A DNA stretch of 64,000 bases, taken from G963665495 sp963677785 (lineage in GTDB: Bacteria; Desulfobacterota; Desulfovibrionia; Desulfovibrionales; Desulfovibrionaceae). The notes below the pieces were generated by a model, which worked only from the letters and a program-made list of their open reading frames with translations, was not told the origin of the DNA and made no database searches. Each line of letters opens with the position of its first letter. Within the stretch, counting starts at the first letter, position 1. The stretch lies in contig CAXXDH010000003.1 of NCBI GenBank assembly GCA_963677785.2, positions 2,108,001 through 2,172,000 of the forward strand, written 5' to 3'. Of the stretch, positions 28,183 to 37,400 are shown piece after piece. The translations under genes were made by a program, and so were the position numbers.

Positions 28183-28980
28183 CTACACCGTGCCCTCACA
28201 CAAAAGTTCCCACGTAGTCAGACGTTTCACCATGTTGTTTCGGGAGGATGTTTTCAGCCAGTAGCCCCTCGCGTTCGCGTATATTCCCAGAGACAACTCC
28301 AGTTTACCTGCCAGGGCGAGGAAGTGCTGTGAGATGAATATCTTGTCCGATTCACGTCCCTTGAGCGCTGCCAGAGCGGTGGGATGGAAAGTATATGGAT
28401 TTTTCCCTTGGACTTTGACTTGCTCAAGCTGGCCATCATAACAACAGAGGAAAACGATTTCGTTACGGGGGACATAGTTTTTGAGCGTAGCCAAGGCAAG
28501 GTCTTGGCTAGTGACTTCTTCGCCGATACGTTTACTCTCGGGGATAGACGGCGAAATTAAGTGCGGAATAAGCGTTTTCGGCTGGTAAAGCTGTTCCTGT
28601 GTTCGGAATGTTGTAAAAATTAGCGCATCGCCATTGTCGTATACCTGAACGTGATCACCAAATAATCCAGAAAGTCTTTTGAGATCGCTTCCCGAGGGTT
28701 GGAGTGTAAAATTGATGCCTTTGTACGGTACGGAATCCTTGATGGGGGCATTGCTATCGAAAAAATTACTCAGATCGATATCAACTACATAATTGTCATG
28801 GCCGATTGCTTGGCAAATTCGGGAGTCAGAAATTCTAATCGGAAGAGGCCCATTCAATTTTGTGATTTGGCGGATCAGCTGAATAAAAGCTTTGAACCGG
28901 GCTGATTTCATTGTGCAGAGTGGAGCCTCAGATTTTGTCTCGTCTTGTACTGATTGAATAACATCGTGGATTTTACTCAT
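28183..28980 (-). CDS. Hypothetical protein, possible sliding-clamp-like
   Basis: 265 residues, starting at ATG 28980 after AAAAGGA. The layout suggests two repeated alpha/beta domains: ARFKAFIQLIRQITK then IRISDSRICQAI and YVVDIDLSNFF; later DLKRLSGLF, VQVYDNGDALIFTT and a final LSLGIYANARGYW. Length and the order of helix, strand and DxDLSxF segments recall PCNA-type clamps of phages and archaea, a reasonable partner for the neighbouring primase/helicase. This is a weak structural guess without a diagnostic motif. It could instead be an unrelated phage protein linked to the TGT-like enzyme, whose start codon follows 2 nt after its stop. Confidence 0.4.
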   Translation of the reverse strand: MSKIHDVIQSVQDETKSEAPLCTMKSARFKAFIQLIRQITKLNGPLPIRISDSRICQAIGHDNYVVDIDLSNFFDSNAPIKDSVPYKGINFTLQPSGSDLKRLSGLFGDHVQVYDNGDALIFTTFRTQEQLYQPKTLIPHLISPSIPESKRIGEEVTSQDLALATLKNYVPRNEIVFLCCYDGQLEQVKVQGKNPYTFHPTALAALKGRESDKIFISQHFLALAGKLELSLGIYANARGYWLKTSSRNNMVKRLTTWELLCEGTV

Positions 28981-29032
28981 GTTTAATCCTTTTTGTTGTT
29001 GGGAGAGCCTTCTAGCCTAGGCTCCCCGTGAA

Positions 29033-30475
29033 TTAACTGGCTCTAAGCGTGATGCCTTTCCAAAAACGGATAGAATTCGTTCTCCCCTGTTCGAAGCCAC
29101 GTGCGCGAAGAAGTTTGCCAAACTCGTGGTATCCTAATGACTGTACGCACGCCTCAAACGCCCACTTTTCGTAGTTTTCGAAAAGAATTCGAATCGGAGT
29201 TTTGCCTTTTTTGTCTTCGTCTATTATCGTGTTTTCAGAGAGGTAGGTTTTTATATGGTCGTTCTGGTCGAGATACTCCTCCGTAGCTTTACGAACACAT
29301 TCTGGAGGGGTAAGGCCTTCATTCAGCCATTCCTGAAAACCTTGAACGGCCCATAAGAGGATGCCTTCAAGCTCGGCGTCCAGTTTGGCCTCGAGTTCTT
29401 CTTTTCTTTTGCTGCCGTCGAACTCGGCTCGAAATGGAACGACTTGCAAACGACGGTGAATGCCACGGTCATTGCCAACGAATCCGGGGAGATGGTTGAC
29501 CGCCATTAGGATTGTGGCTTGGGGGGTGAAGCGTATTGGCCTCTCCCGGATACCGCGAGCGCCAATTTCATCGCCTCCAGTGAGTTTTTTTATGGTGGAC
29601 TCGTCGAGAACCTGTCCGCTGTTGATCTCAACGCCGAAGGCAGCACGTGCACCTTTTAGGTCTTTCAGCTCGTAGCGCGGACTGTCGAAAATCGAGCTTA
29701 AAAGAGAGTTTGCATTGAGGGTCACGGCGTATTCCGGTCCAAGCAGCTTGCGAATTCGGCCAAGAAATACACTCTTGCCGTTAGCTCCGTTGCCATATAA
29801 AATCGGTAGGATTTCTTCCTGAGTGGAACCGCAAAGACAGTAGCCAACCAACCGCTTGAGATAACAGGCCATTTCAACGTCCCCCAGAGTGATTTGGTCG
29901 ATGAATTCATGCCAGGCATGGCATTCGGCATCAGGGACCCAATGGATGGGCGCGATTTTCGTCACCAGTTGGGACGGGTCATGCGGCGTTAGGACACCGG
30001 TCCTGAGATCAAGCATGCCATTTTGAACGTTGAGACTGTAAATGTCTGCATCCAGCTCGTGTGAGTGGATCTGTAGCTTTTTATAGACAGGCAAGAGTTT
30101 TTGCGTGGTCTTTATTTTGTTGTACTTACGTGATTTTTTTTGAAATGCTTCGTGGGCTGCGAAGGTTATTAGTTGGCCCTCTGGTGTCATGTGAAGGCAT
30201 CCGGGGACATACTCATCTGGCAATTTTTTGATAACGGCGGTGATGAGCTCTTGGCGAATATGCGGAAAATCTCCGAAGCGTTTCCCGTCGTGCACGTAAA
30301 GTCTTTCTTTGTCTGTAATATATCGAAATAGTGTTCCATATTCCGAAAAAATCCGATCTGCCAAGCCAAAATCGTCGAGTGAAAAAAGGGTAATTATTTT
30401 TACACCAGGGCCGATAGTCTCGTCGGTATCCTCCTGGTTGTAGACTTCCAGGGGCAAATTTGAATCGTCGTTCAC
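29033..30475 (-). CDS. D5-type phage/plasmid primase-helicase
   Basis: 480 residues from GTG 30475, with AAGGAG upstream on the minus strand. A D5_N-like region (IYSLNVQNGMLDLRTGVL, KLVT-like segment and HWVPDAECHAWHEF) leads into a superfamily 3 helicase core with Walker A LYGNGANGKSVFL (about 227-237). The later ILMAVNHLPGFVGNDRGIHRRL contains the sensor Asn and arginine finger of P4/D5 helicases. The C-terminal D5-associated winged region (LRARGFEQGRTNSIRFWKG) is present. No N-terminal primase catalytic motif is visible, so it is chiefly a replicative helicase. It is the first gene of the four-gene minus-strand operon. Confidence 0.88.
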   Translation of the reverse strand: MNDDSNLPLEVYNQEDTDETIGPGVKIITLFSLDDFGLADRIFSEYGTLFRYITDKERLYVHDGKRFGDFPHIRQELITAVIKKLPDEYVPGCLHMTPEGQLITFAAHEAFQKKSRKYNKIKTTQKLLPVYKKLQIHSHELDADIYSLNVQNGMLDLRTGVLTPHDPSQLVTKIAPIHWVPDAECHAWHEFIDQITLGDVEMACYLKRLVGYCLCGSTQEEILPILYGNGANGKSVFLGRIRKLLGPEYAVTLNANSLLSSIFDSPRYELKDLKGARAAFGVEINSGQVLDESTIKKLTGGDEIGARGIRERPIRFTPQATILMAVNHLPGFVGNDRGIHRRLQVVPFRAEFDGSKRKEELEAKLDAELEGILLWAVQGFQEWLNEGLTPPECVRKATEEYLDQNDHIKTYLSENTIIDEDKKGKTPIRILFENYEKWAFEACVQSLGYHEFGKLLRARGFEQGRTNSIRFWKGITLRAS

Positions 30476-30590
30476 AAGATTCTCCTTTTGTTCGTCTGTG
30501 TTTGATTAAGATTAACAACTGGAGGACGAAAAGGGATCCTGCCCGAAGGCGATAGCGAGGGTTAGCAGCAAAAAATAATAGATTGAAGGG

Positions 30591-30625
30591 ATGGCTTTTT
30601 CTGATTGAAAAAAATCAGAAGCCAT
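30591..30625. other. Hairpin in the intergenic region upstream of the D5 gene
   Basis: ATGGCTT...CTGATT and AATCAGAAGCCAT pair around an A-rich loop with a 3-nt T bulge. It lies in a 263-bp gap (30476-30738) before the replication operon. It may be a terminator of the upstream minus-strand gene or part of a replication origin; no iterons are evident. Confidence 0.35.
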
Positions 30626-30738
30626 TATGGAATTGTCACAAACGTCACTACAAGTATTTTCTTGTTATTTAAGGAGGTAACGGCAGTACTCCGAAAAAAT
30701 CCGTGACATTTGAGAGTGTCGGAAGAGGATTTGAGGAG

Positions 30739-31740
30739 CTATTTATCTGAATATGATTTTTTGCGAGATGTCCGTTTTGATGTCGGGATATCGTATTGTT
30801 TGTCTAACGGATGTTGTTTCATTATAGGGCAAATGTTGCGATCATCGCAGGGGCATATTTCAATAAGCTTTTTATTGACGGTCCCAAACTTGCGATCTGC
30901 CGGTGCGACTTTTTTGAGTTCTTTGTTTAGCTTGTCTGAAAGGTCAGCTTTCAGACCGATCACAGACTCAAGTAGGTAGAGCATCTGGCTATGTAGCAAC
31001 TTACACCTGACGGGCTCGCTCCACGCAGATTTGGCAAGATTAAGCTGAACGGTGTAGTCTCTACGTTCAGCATTTTGTTGAACTCTGCTTTGGCTGACTG
31101 AATGCATTTTTTTTAAGTAGTCATCATCGTCAAGCTGAACGCATAAATGAATTTCTTTCATTAAATAGCCAATTGAGTATGCTACTTTTATTGCCATTAA
31201 TATATTTTTGCTCTGAGTTTTTTCTATATTATCAACGTTGAAGAGCAAACTCAGAACGTGAAACCGCAACATGGCCATATGGGCAGTGGAGAACTGTGTT
31301 ATGAGATGCTTATTGCTTTTGTAGGCCATCTTCAATACGTGGATGAAGCAATCATATGAGTTCGACTTAAGTTCAAAAATATTTTGCGCGTTGATTTCAC
31401 TTAGATCAGAGAATAACTCAAGTATTTTTGATAGATTGGCGCTTGTTTTTCCATTTTTTTGTTCCTCCTCGACCAGGAGTTGAGGGTCTTGGACAACATA
31501 TCGGTTTAGCAACTTGACTATTTTTATCGCTCGTTCTTCCTCTACAAGTTCGTCAAGAGAGGACTTCACATAGTCAGAATAATCAGAGATGGTGCTAATT
31601 GCCCCCTCTGGCAGCACGTCTACATAAAGGCTCGCCAAATCGGCCAGCTTTTCTTCAAGTTCGACACCTTTATTGAATTCGTCAATATCGCCAAGAAGTT
31701 CATCAAGGTCACCTAAATCCGGTGCGTTGCCGTTATCCAT
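30739..31740 (-). CDS. Hypothetical protein (333 aa)
   Basis: Starts at ATG 31740 with an acidic N-terminus (DLGDLDELLGDIDEFNKG). The body is almost wholly alpha-helical, with many Leu and Glu residues. The C-terminus is basic (PTSKRTSRKKS) and contains a Cys cluster (EICPCDDRNICPIM) that might bind metal or iron-sulfur. No signal peptide or membrane helix is visible. It is separated from the D5 gene by 263 bp but has the same orientation, suggesting membership in the same phage-like module. I do not recognise its family. Its upstream region is cut by an IS4 element at 31810, so its native promoter may be lost. Confidence 0.55.
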   Translation of the reverse strand: MDNGNAPDLGDLDELLGDIDEFNKGVELEEKLADLASLYVDVLPEGAISTISDYSDYVKSSLDELVEEERAIKIVKLLNRYVVQDPQLLVEEEQKNGKTSANLSKILELFSDLSEINAQNIFELKSNSYDCFIHVLKMAYKSNKHLITQFSTAHMAMLRFHVLSLLFNVDNIEKTQSKNILMAIKVAYSIGYLMKEIHLCVQLDDDDYLKKMHSVSQSRVQQNAERRDYTVQLNLAKSAWSEPVRCKLLHSQMLYLLESVIGLKADLSDKLNKELKKVAPADRKFGTVNKKLIEICPCDDRNICPIMKQHPLDKQYDIPTSKRTSRKKSYSDK

Positions 31741-31809
31741 GACATACTCCCCCTTTGAATATGTGAAAGCTGTTCAGATCGTTAGCAGCTCCTGTTTATT
31801 TGATCAAAT

Positions 31810-33039
31810 CATTCCTGTCCGGTTAACCGAGCATGGCAAACAACGGATAACTATTTTCGATCTTTGACAATTTATCTGGCGGTTTGAAAAAAGATTCCAG
31901 GTCAGTACGTTTGAATACGTTCAACTGTAGCAACTGCATCATCTCCTGAATGGACCAGCCGATTCTGGATGTGAACTTCAGATATGCGACCAGCAAGTAC
32001 ATGATCATGGCTACGTAGATCTGCGACAGCACGGCGTTTTTAGATGTCCCTACGAAACGCTTGATCTTGAGGTTTTGCTTGATCAGCCGGAAGAAGATTT
32101 CTATCTGCCAGCGTTCCTTGTAAATTTCGGCGATGGTCCTGGCAGAGAGCGTGAAGTGACTGGTCAGGTACACGTAATGCTTACCGGTTTTGGCGTCCCG
32201 ATAGCCTACACGTCGGAGTTTGAGAGGCTTGCCGCCGCTCATGACCTGGATAATCTGGTCCGAGGTGATGCCCAGTTTTTTGTTGACTGACCTGCGCTCC
32301 AGCACTTTGTACGACATATTTTTCTTCTGCCGGGTGACGAAAAACACGCCTGCTTGGATGAGCGCAGCGAACCAGCGATAGCAGACATAGCCCCGGTCAA
32401 ACACGACGATGGAGCCCTTGGGCAACGTGAGGGCCTTGGCAATTTTGGATTCATGCTTTCTCGCGTCGGTGATTTCCAAGAAAGCCGGGATGTGCCCGTC
32501 GTGGTCCAGGAGGGCATGAAGTTTGATCCCGCCACGTTTCTCGCGAAATGAGGCCCACGGGAACTGTTCAAGGCTGAGTTTGACGGTGGAGGCATCGAGA
32601 CTGAATAGTTTGTTTTTGAAACGGAATCTGTGAACAGGCGAAACAGTTTGGCATCGCTTGTACATCTCACCGAACAAGGTCTGGAAAAATTCCGCTGGTC
32701 GGTTGTTGTTGGCGTCGGAAAAAGTAGATCTGGCTACGGGCTTCGTCCCCAGGTGATAGAGCTTTCGAGCATTCACGGCCAGATTGCGGATGCCGTCTCG
32801 CATGGAATGGCGGGCCGCCAGATGGATGAACGAGAGGCAGACAAACTGATTCCATCGACTGAAAACACGGGTTTCCCGCTCAGTCGGATGCTTGCGTTCA
32901 GCTTGCGTAAAAACATGTCTCGGAATCAGGGATAGCAGCTGGGAGAGGATTGTTTTACTATGGGCCACGTCCAAAATATCCTTTGTTATGATTGGTTTAG
33001 CAGCTAATTCCATAACATATTTGCTAGAGGTTTTGGACG
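31810..33039 (-). mobile_element. IS4-family element, copy B (one end missing)
   Basis: Homologous to 12342-13601. The left end reads CATTCCTGTCCGGTTAAC, matching the inverted repeat with three mismatches. At the other side, similarity stops at TTTTGGACG (33031-33039), about 26 bp short of where the second inverted repeat should end. An 8-bp direct repeat TTTGATCA flanks it (31799-31806 and 33044-33051). Confidence 0.75.
31823..33013 (-). CDS. IS4-family transposase (copy B)
   Basis: 396 residues from ATG 33013, the codon homologous to the start in copy A; the frame extends upstream into the neighbouring IS fragment but that part is not native. The catalytic segments are retained (LFSLDASTVKLSL, VVFDRGYVCYRWF, IYKERWQIEIFF). 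Small substitutions relative to copy A (for example ILDVAHSKT against NLDVAHNNT) show divergence since duplication. With one terminus missing, the element itself may be immobile although the enzyme could act on copy A. Confidence 0.88.
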   Translation of the reverse strand: MELAAKPIITKDILDVAHSKTILSQLLSLIPRHVFTQAERKHPTERETRVFSRWNQFVCLSFIHLAARHSMRDGIRNLAVNARKLYHLGTKPVARSTFSDANNNRPAEFFQTLFGEMYKRCQTVSPVHRFRFKNKLFSLDASTVKLSLEQFPWASFREKRGGIKLHALLDHDGHIPAFLEITDARKHESKIAKALTLPKGSIVVFDRGYVCYRWFAALIQAGVFFVTRQKKNMSYKVLERRSVNKKLGITSDQIIQVMSGGKPLKLRRVGYRDAKTGKHYVYLTSHFTLSARTIAEIYKERWQIEIFFRLIKQNLKIKRFVGTSKNAVLSQIYVAMIMYLLVAYLKFTSRIGWSIQEMMQLLQLNVFKRTDLESFFKPPDKLSKIENSYPLFAMLG

Positions 33040-33048
33040 TACGTTTGA

Positions 33049-33870
33049 TCATACAAGTACGGGCAGATGCTTGCAAAGTTTGCTGATAACCGCAGGCATG
33101 CCGAACCAGCTGTCCATAAGCAGATATTTGGCCTTGATTCCGGAAGCGAGCGCACGCCGCAACATCGGCTCAATCAGTTCAGTGGACTTGCAGACGGCTT
33201 CCCTACGGCGCTTAGCTCCGCAAGTCCTGCTGTCGATTCGTTTTGTGACATCCTGGTAACGATTTTTTTCCTTGGCGGAAGACATAAGTGCGAAATCTAC
33301 AGGCACAAGGCTGGCGCCATCGGACCAGCACATGCTGAGAAGCCGAAACCCTTTGATGAAACGACTCTCGGCGTGATCATAGACCCTGGCGAGCAGCTCG
33401 AGCTTTTTAGCCCTGGGCCTGTGTATGCTGGAATCGTCAATGATTAACACGGAATCACGTTTTTCCGAGGTAAGCTCTTGGAGCAGGATGCAAACGCGCC
33501 CCGCCAGTTGAAGGAGAAAACGTCTCCAGCTGAAGTGGCAGGAACGCATGAACTCATAAACCACGTCCTTACCGAAGTCTGTTTCGCCTGTGGTCTGAAA
33601 ATATCGAAAAATGTTGAGCCGATAAAAAGGGAGCGAAAAAATGCAAAGAAGTATTTCTGGAGAAGAAACTCCCTTTGCTTTCTTGATTCCGCACCGCCGG
33701 GGAAGATCGGCAATCGAAAATTGCTTGGAAAAAGCCTCGATTCTCGATGCGGTACGCAGTTCTTCATCTTGAAATTCATGGCGACTCAAGGTATTTTGCA
33801 CCTGGGTCCTTCTCCTTTTCTGTTTTATTGTGTGGAAACAACAAATAGTAAGGTTGTAAGGACCCTTCAA
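33049..33870 (-). pseudogene. IS4-like transposase, C-terminally truncated
   Basis: About 270 codons remain. IADLPRRCGIKKAKGVSSPE, then SVLIIDDSSIHRPRAKKLEL with the first catalytic Asp, GFRLLSMCWSDGASLVPVDF and YLLMDSWFGMPAVI (second Asp) show a DDE transposase unlike the other IS4 copies. The product ends at LPVLV next to the broken end of IS4 copy B, and the C-terminal Glu region is absent. The N-terminus has no clear start: the frame opens near 33870, and the family-like sequence begins around 33790. Its own upstream terminus has not been identified. Confidence 0.7.
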
Positions 33871-34471
33871 AAAAAATTTAGTTATTTCAACCTAAAAATT
33901 GTTGCTTTGACTTTTGGAGTAACCCCGAAAGTCGTATGTGATATAAAAAAGGGATAAACAGGCAGCGTATTCTCGGGGGGGGATCATGGCGTATCTATGT
34001 ATCGTTGGGGCTGCGGACTTTCGAACAGCCAAGAGGGGCGGGATTGTTCCTGTCGCAACTGGCGGCGATTTCTTTTCTTTTCCTTTGGCCGGAGCTCGGA
34101 CGCGAGCCGGGCTATCGGGAGACCTTCCGGAATTTTTTCTTTTTCAAACGACAGGTTCTTATCAGCAAGCCCGCTCTTGCCAAGGCGCATCTTCGGGGAC
34201 GTCAAGGCTCAGCGCCTTCTGTTTGTATCAAATGTCATGCCGTACGATGCATTGTCTTTGCTTTGAATGATTCGTTTTTTCGCCTCCCACGCGGCAGTCT
34301 TGTTCGCATGCAGCCTGGGAGCGGCATGTAGCATCATTGCGGCCGTCCTTGCTCGGGGCGCGTACGTTCGTTTTCATCGCGCACCGTTCGGGTGCCACCT
34401 CAATTGAAGGACTCCCAGGGCGGTTGGCAGGCCGCAAGGGAGATTATACACTGTCTTCAGGAGTATATTTT
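33871..34471. other. Region without supported gene, upstream of NRPS
   Basis: Starts AT-rich, then has a run of eight G at 33975-33982, then becomes GC-rich. Several short overlapping ORFs on both strands (about 34005-34331) lack ribosome-binding sites and recognisable domains; they may be decayed coding sequence or an intergenic repeat. The NRPS ribosome-binding sequence CAGGAG lies at its end (34459-34464). No clear promoter is seen. Confidence 0.5.
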
Positions 34472-37400
34472 ATGAATCAGACTATGCCCGACGCTCTGCG
34501 CGCCGTCAGTATCCATCTTACTAAAGCCCAACGGCAACAAGCCGGGACTCTTTTTCCAGGAAAGGACGCTTCGTTCACCTTGTTGCTGAATTGGCTGGCA
34601 CTGTTAGCCAGATATTGCGCCCAGGACGAACTGCAATGGATTGATTGCGAGGGCGCTGCAACTCGCGCAACCCGTTCCATAGCCATTGCGTCGGATTGCA
34701 GTTTTCAGCGGCTTGCCGCGTCGCTGCAGCAAACGCTTGCGACAGGGAGCATCGCTGCGGAGCCCGGCCCGCTGTCCATCAACGGAAGGTCCGTTCGCAC
34801 GCTGACGGCGCACGCGACGGACGCCTGCGCCGAAAAGGATGGGCTGTGTTTTGTCGTCCGGCCCCAGGCAGAGCACCCCCCTGCCATTGCGGCGCACGGC
34901 GCGCTTTTCGAAAAGCGTTTTCTCGAGCAGATGGCCGTCCATTTCGAACTCATGCTCGAACATTGTTTGCAGAATCCCGAACAGAATTTTTTTGCTTTTC
35001 CCTTGCTGACAGAAGCAGAAAGGCGGGATGCGGTCGTTACTTGGAACAAAACGGCGCAGTACGATTGCAATGGTCGGAACCTGCACGGTTTATTTACGGA
35101 GCAGGCGAAACAATTTCCCGACAGGATTGCCGTTAGCTGTCAGGGGCGGGAAATGACCTACAAGGAGCTGGACATCCGGTCGAACCAGGTGGCCCATGCG
35201 ATTCGCGCCCATTTCGAACTGTTCACCGGCAAACACCTTTGCCCTGATGAGTTGATCGGCCTGTCCACGGATCGTTCCATTGATATGATCATCGGCATTC
35301 TGGCCATCCTCAAGGCGGGAGGAGCCTACGTGCCCCTTGATCCGCGCTATCCGGAGGACCGGCTCAAGTATATGGCCGAAAACTCCCGCTGCCGGATCAT
35401 CCTGACGCAGCAGCAGCATCTTGAAAATTTGCTTTATATGGTGAACGGCGATTACGGAATCATCTCTCTCGACACGGGGTGGGAGCATCTTTCGCAGTAT
35501 CCGCGAACCTGCCCGGCGTCGGTTTCGTCCGACGAAAATTTGGCGTACGTCATCTACACCTCGGGTTCCACCGGAAAACCCAAGGGGGTCATGCTCGAAC
35601 ACGGATGCGCGGTACGCCTCTTTGACGCCACGGAGGAACTTTTTGAGTTGAGCGAGCAGGACGTCTGGACCTGCTTTCACTCCTATGCCTTTGATTTTTC
35701 GGTTTGGGAAATCTGGGGGGCTTTGCTGCACGGCGCCAGACTTGTAATTGTTCCGTACGACGTCTCCCGCGAACCGGACCGCTTCCATGAGCTGGTTTGC
35801 AGAGAGAAGGTTAGCGTCATGAGCCAGACGCCATCGTCTTTTTACCAGTTTTCAGAGGCGGACAAACAGGCAAAACAGCCTTGCGCCAGCCTGCGATACG
35901 TGGTCTACGGCGGCGAGGCCTTGAACGTTCCGCGCCTGGAATCCTGGTGGCGGCGCCATCCCTGTGATGCTCCCAAGCTGATCAATATGTACGGCATCAC
36001 GGAGACCACCGTACATGCCACGTTTTATGAGCTGGGTCCGGACGATCTCAAACGGGCAAGCGCGCTTTCTCCCATCGGCGAACGGTTGCCGGACCTGTCC
36101 TTTTACGTGCTTGATTCGCTGCTGCAACCTGTGCCGCCCGGAATTCCGGGGGAACTGTACATCGGAGGCGCGGGCGTTGCGCGCGGCTATTTTCTCAGGG
36201 AGGACCTCAGCCGCGAACGCTTTATTCCGTCGCCCTTTCTCGAAGAGAGCGGGGCGCACGCCCATACGCGGCTCTATAAAAGCGGTGATCTGGTCGTACG
36301 GAAAATCGACGGAAGCCTTGATTATCTCGGACGGGCGGATTTTCAGGTCAAAATCCGCGGGTTCCGTATTGAAACCGGGGAAATCGAATCCGCGCTGGAA
36401 AGCAATCCGGCCATCAAGGAAAGTGTGGTCCTGGCGTATGGCCAGGGGGAGAATAAAAAACTTGCCGCCTATTATGTGGCCACCGACGGCAACCCGGTTC
36501 CGGTGCGCATTTTGTGGGAGCATCTGGCCCAGACGCTTCCCGATTACATGATTCCGTCGCGGTTTATCCATGTGGACAAGTTCACCCTTTCCCCCACGGG
36601 CAAAACCGACCGTAAAGCGCTGCCCGATCCGGAAAAAGCATGTCAGGAGCAGGATCATAGCGATATGATCGTAGCCCGCACCGCCACCGAACGCCGACTG
36701 GCCGGAATCTGGTCCAAACTGTTGCGCGTCGGTGCGGTGGGCGCTACCGATAATTTTTTCATGCTTGGAGGCGATTCCCTGCTCGGGGCCCGGATGGTGA
36801 TGCACTGCCGGAAAACCTTTGCGCGTGACATTTCCATCAGACATGTATTCAATCATCCGGTTCTTGAAGACCTGGCCCGCGAGATTGAAGACCTGCCCGT
36901 TGTGGAAGAATCGGCCGCGCAGAATCACTGCTGCGAAGCGACAGGCGCGGACAGCGAGTTTCCGGTCTCTCCGGCCCAGCGTTCGATGTACTACCTGTAC
37001 CATGCGGAAGCCCCGCAGACGTATAACGTTCCTTTTTTGGTCCGCTTTGACGGCGTTCTCGATCCTGTGCCATTGCAGGCGGCTTTAAACAGTCTGCTGG
37101 AACGGCACGAAAGTCTGCGCACGGTGTTCAGTTTCCGGCAGGGAGAAGTGTACCAACGCATACTGGAACCGCGCGTCTACGAACTGCCTGTTGAACGCAT
37201 TCCGGAAGACGCCCTGTCCCAAACGTGCGCGAAATGGGCGGAACAGGCCTTTGATCTTGAAACCTATCCGCTTTTCGACATCAGGCTGATTGACTGCGGC
37301 AACAAGACAAGCGCCCTCTACATAAACATTCACCATATTGTTTTTGACGGCAATTCCTACGACGTGCTGCTTAAAGACCTTGCCCGCGCCTATGGCGCGG

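Noticed and set aside
34005..34331. Short plus-strand ORF upstream of the NRPS
   Set aside because: No ribosome-binding site or family; competing frames on both strands look equally plausible, so it is reported only as unassigned sequence.
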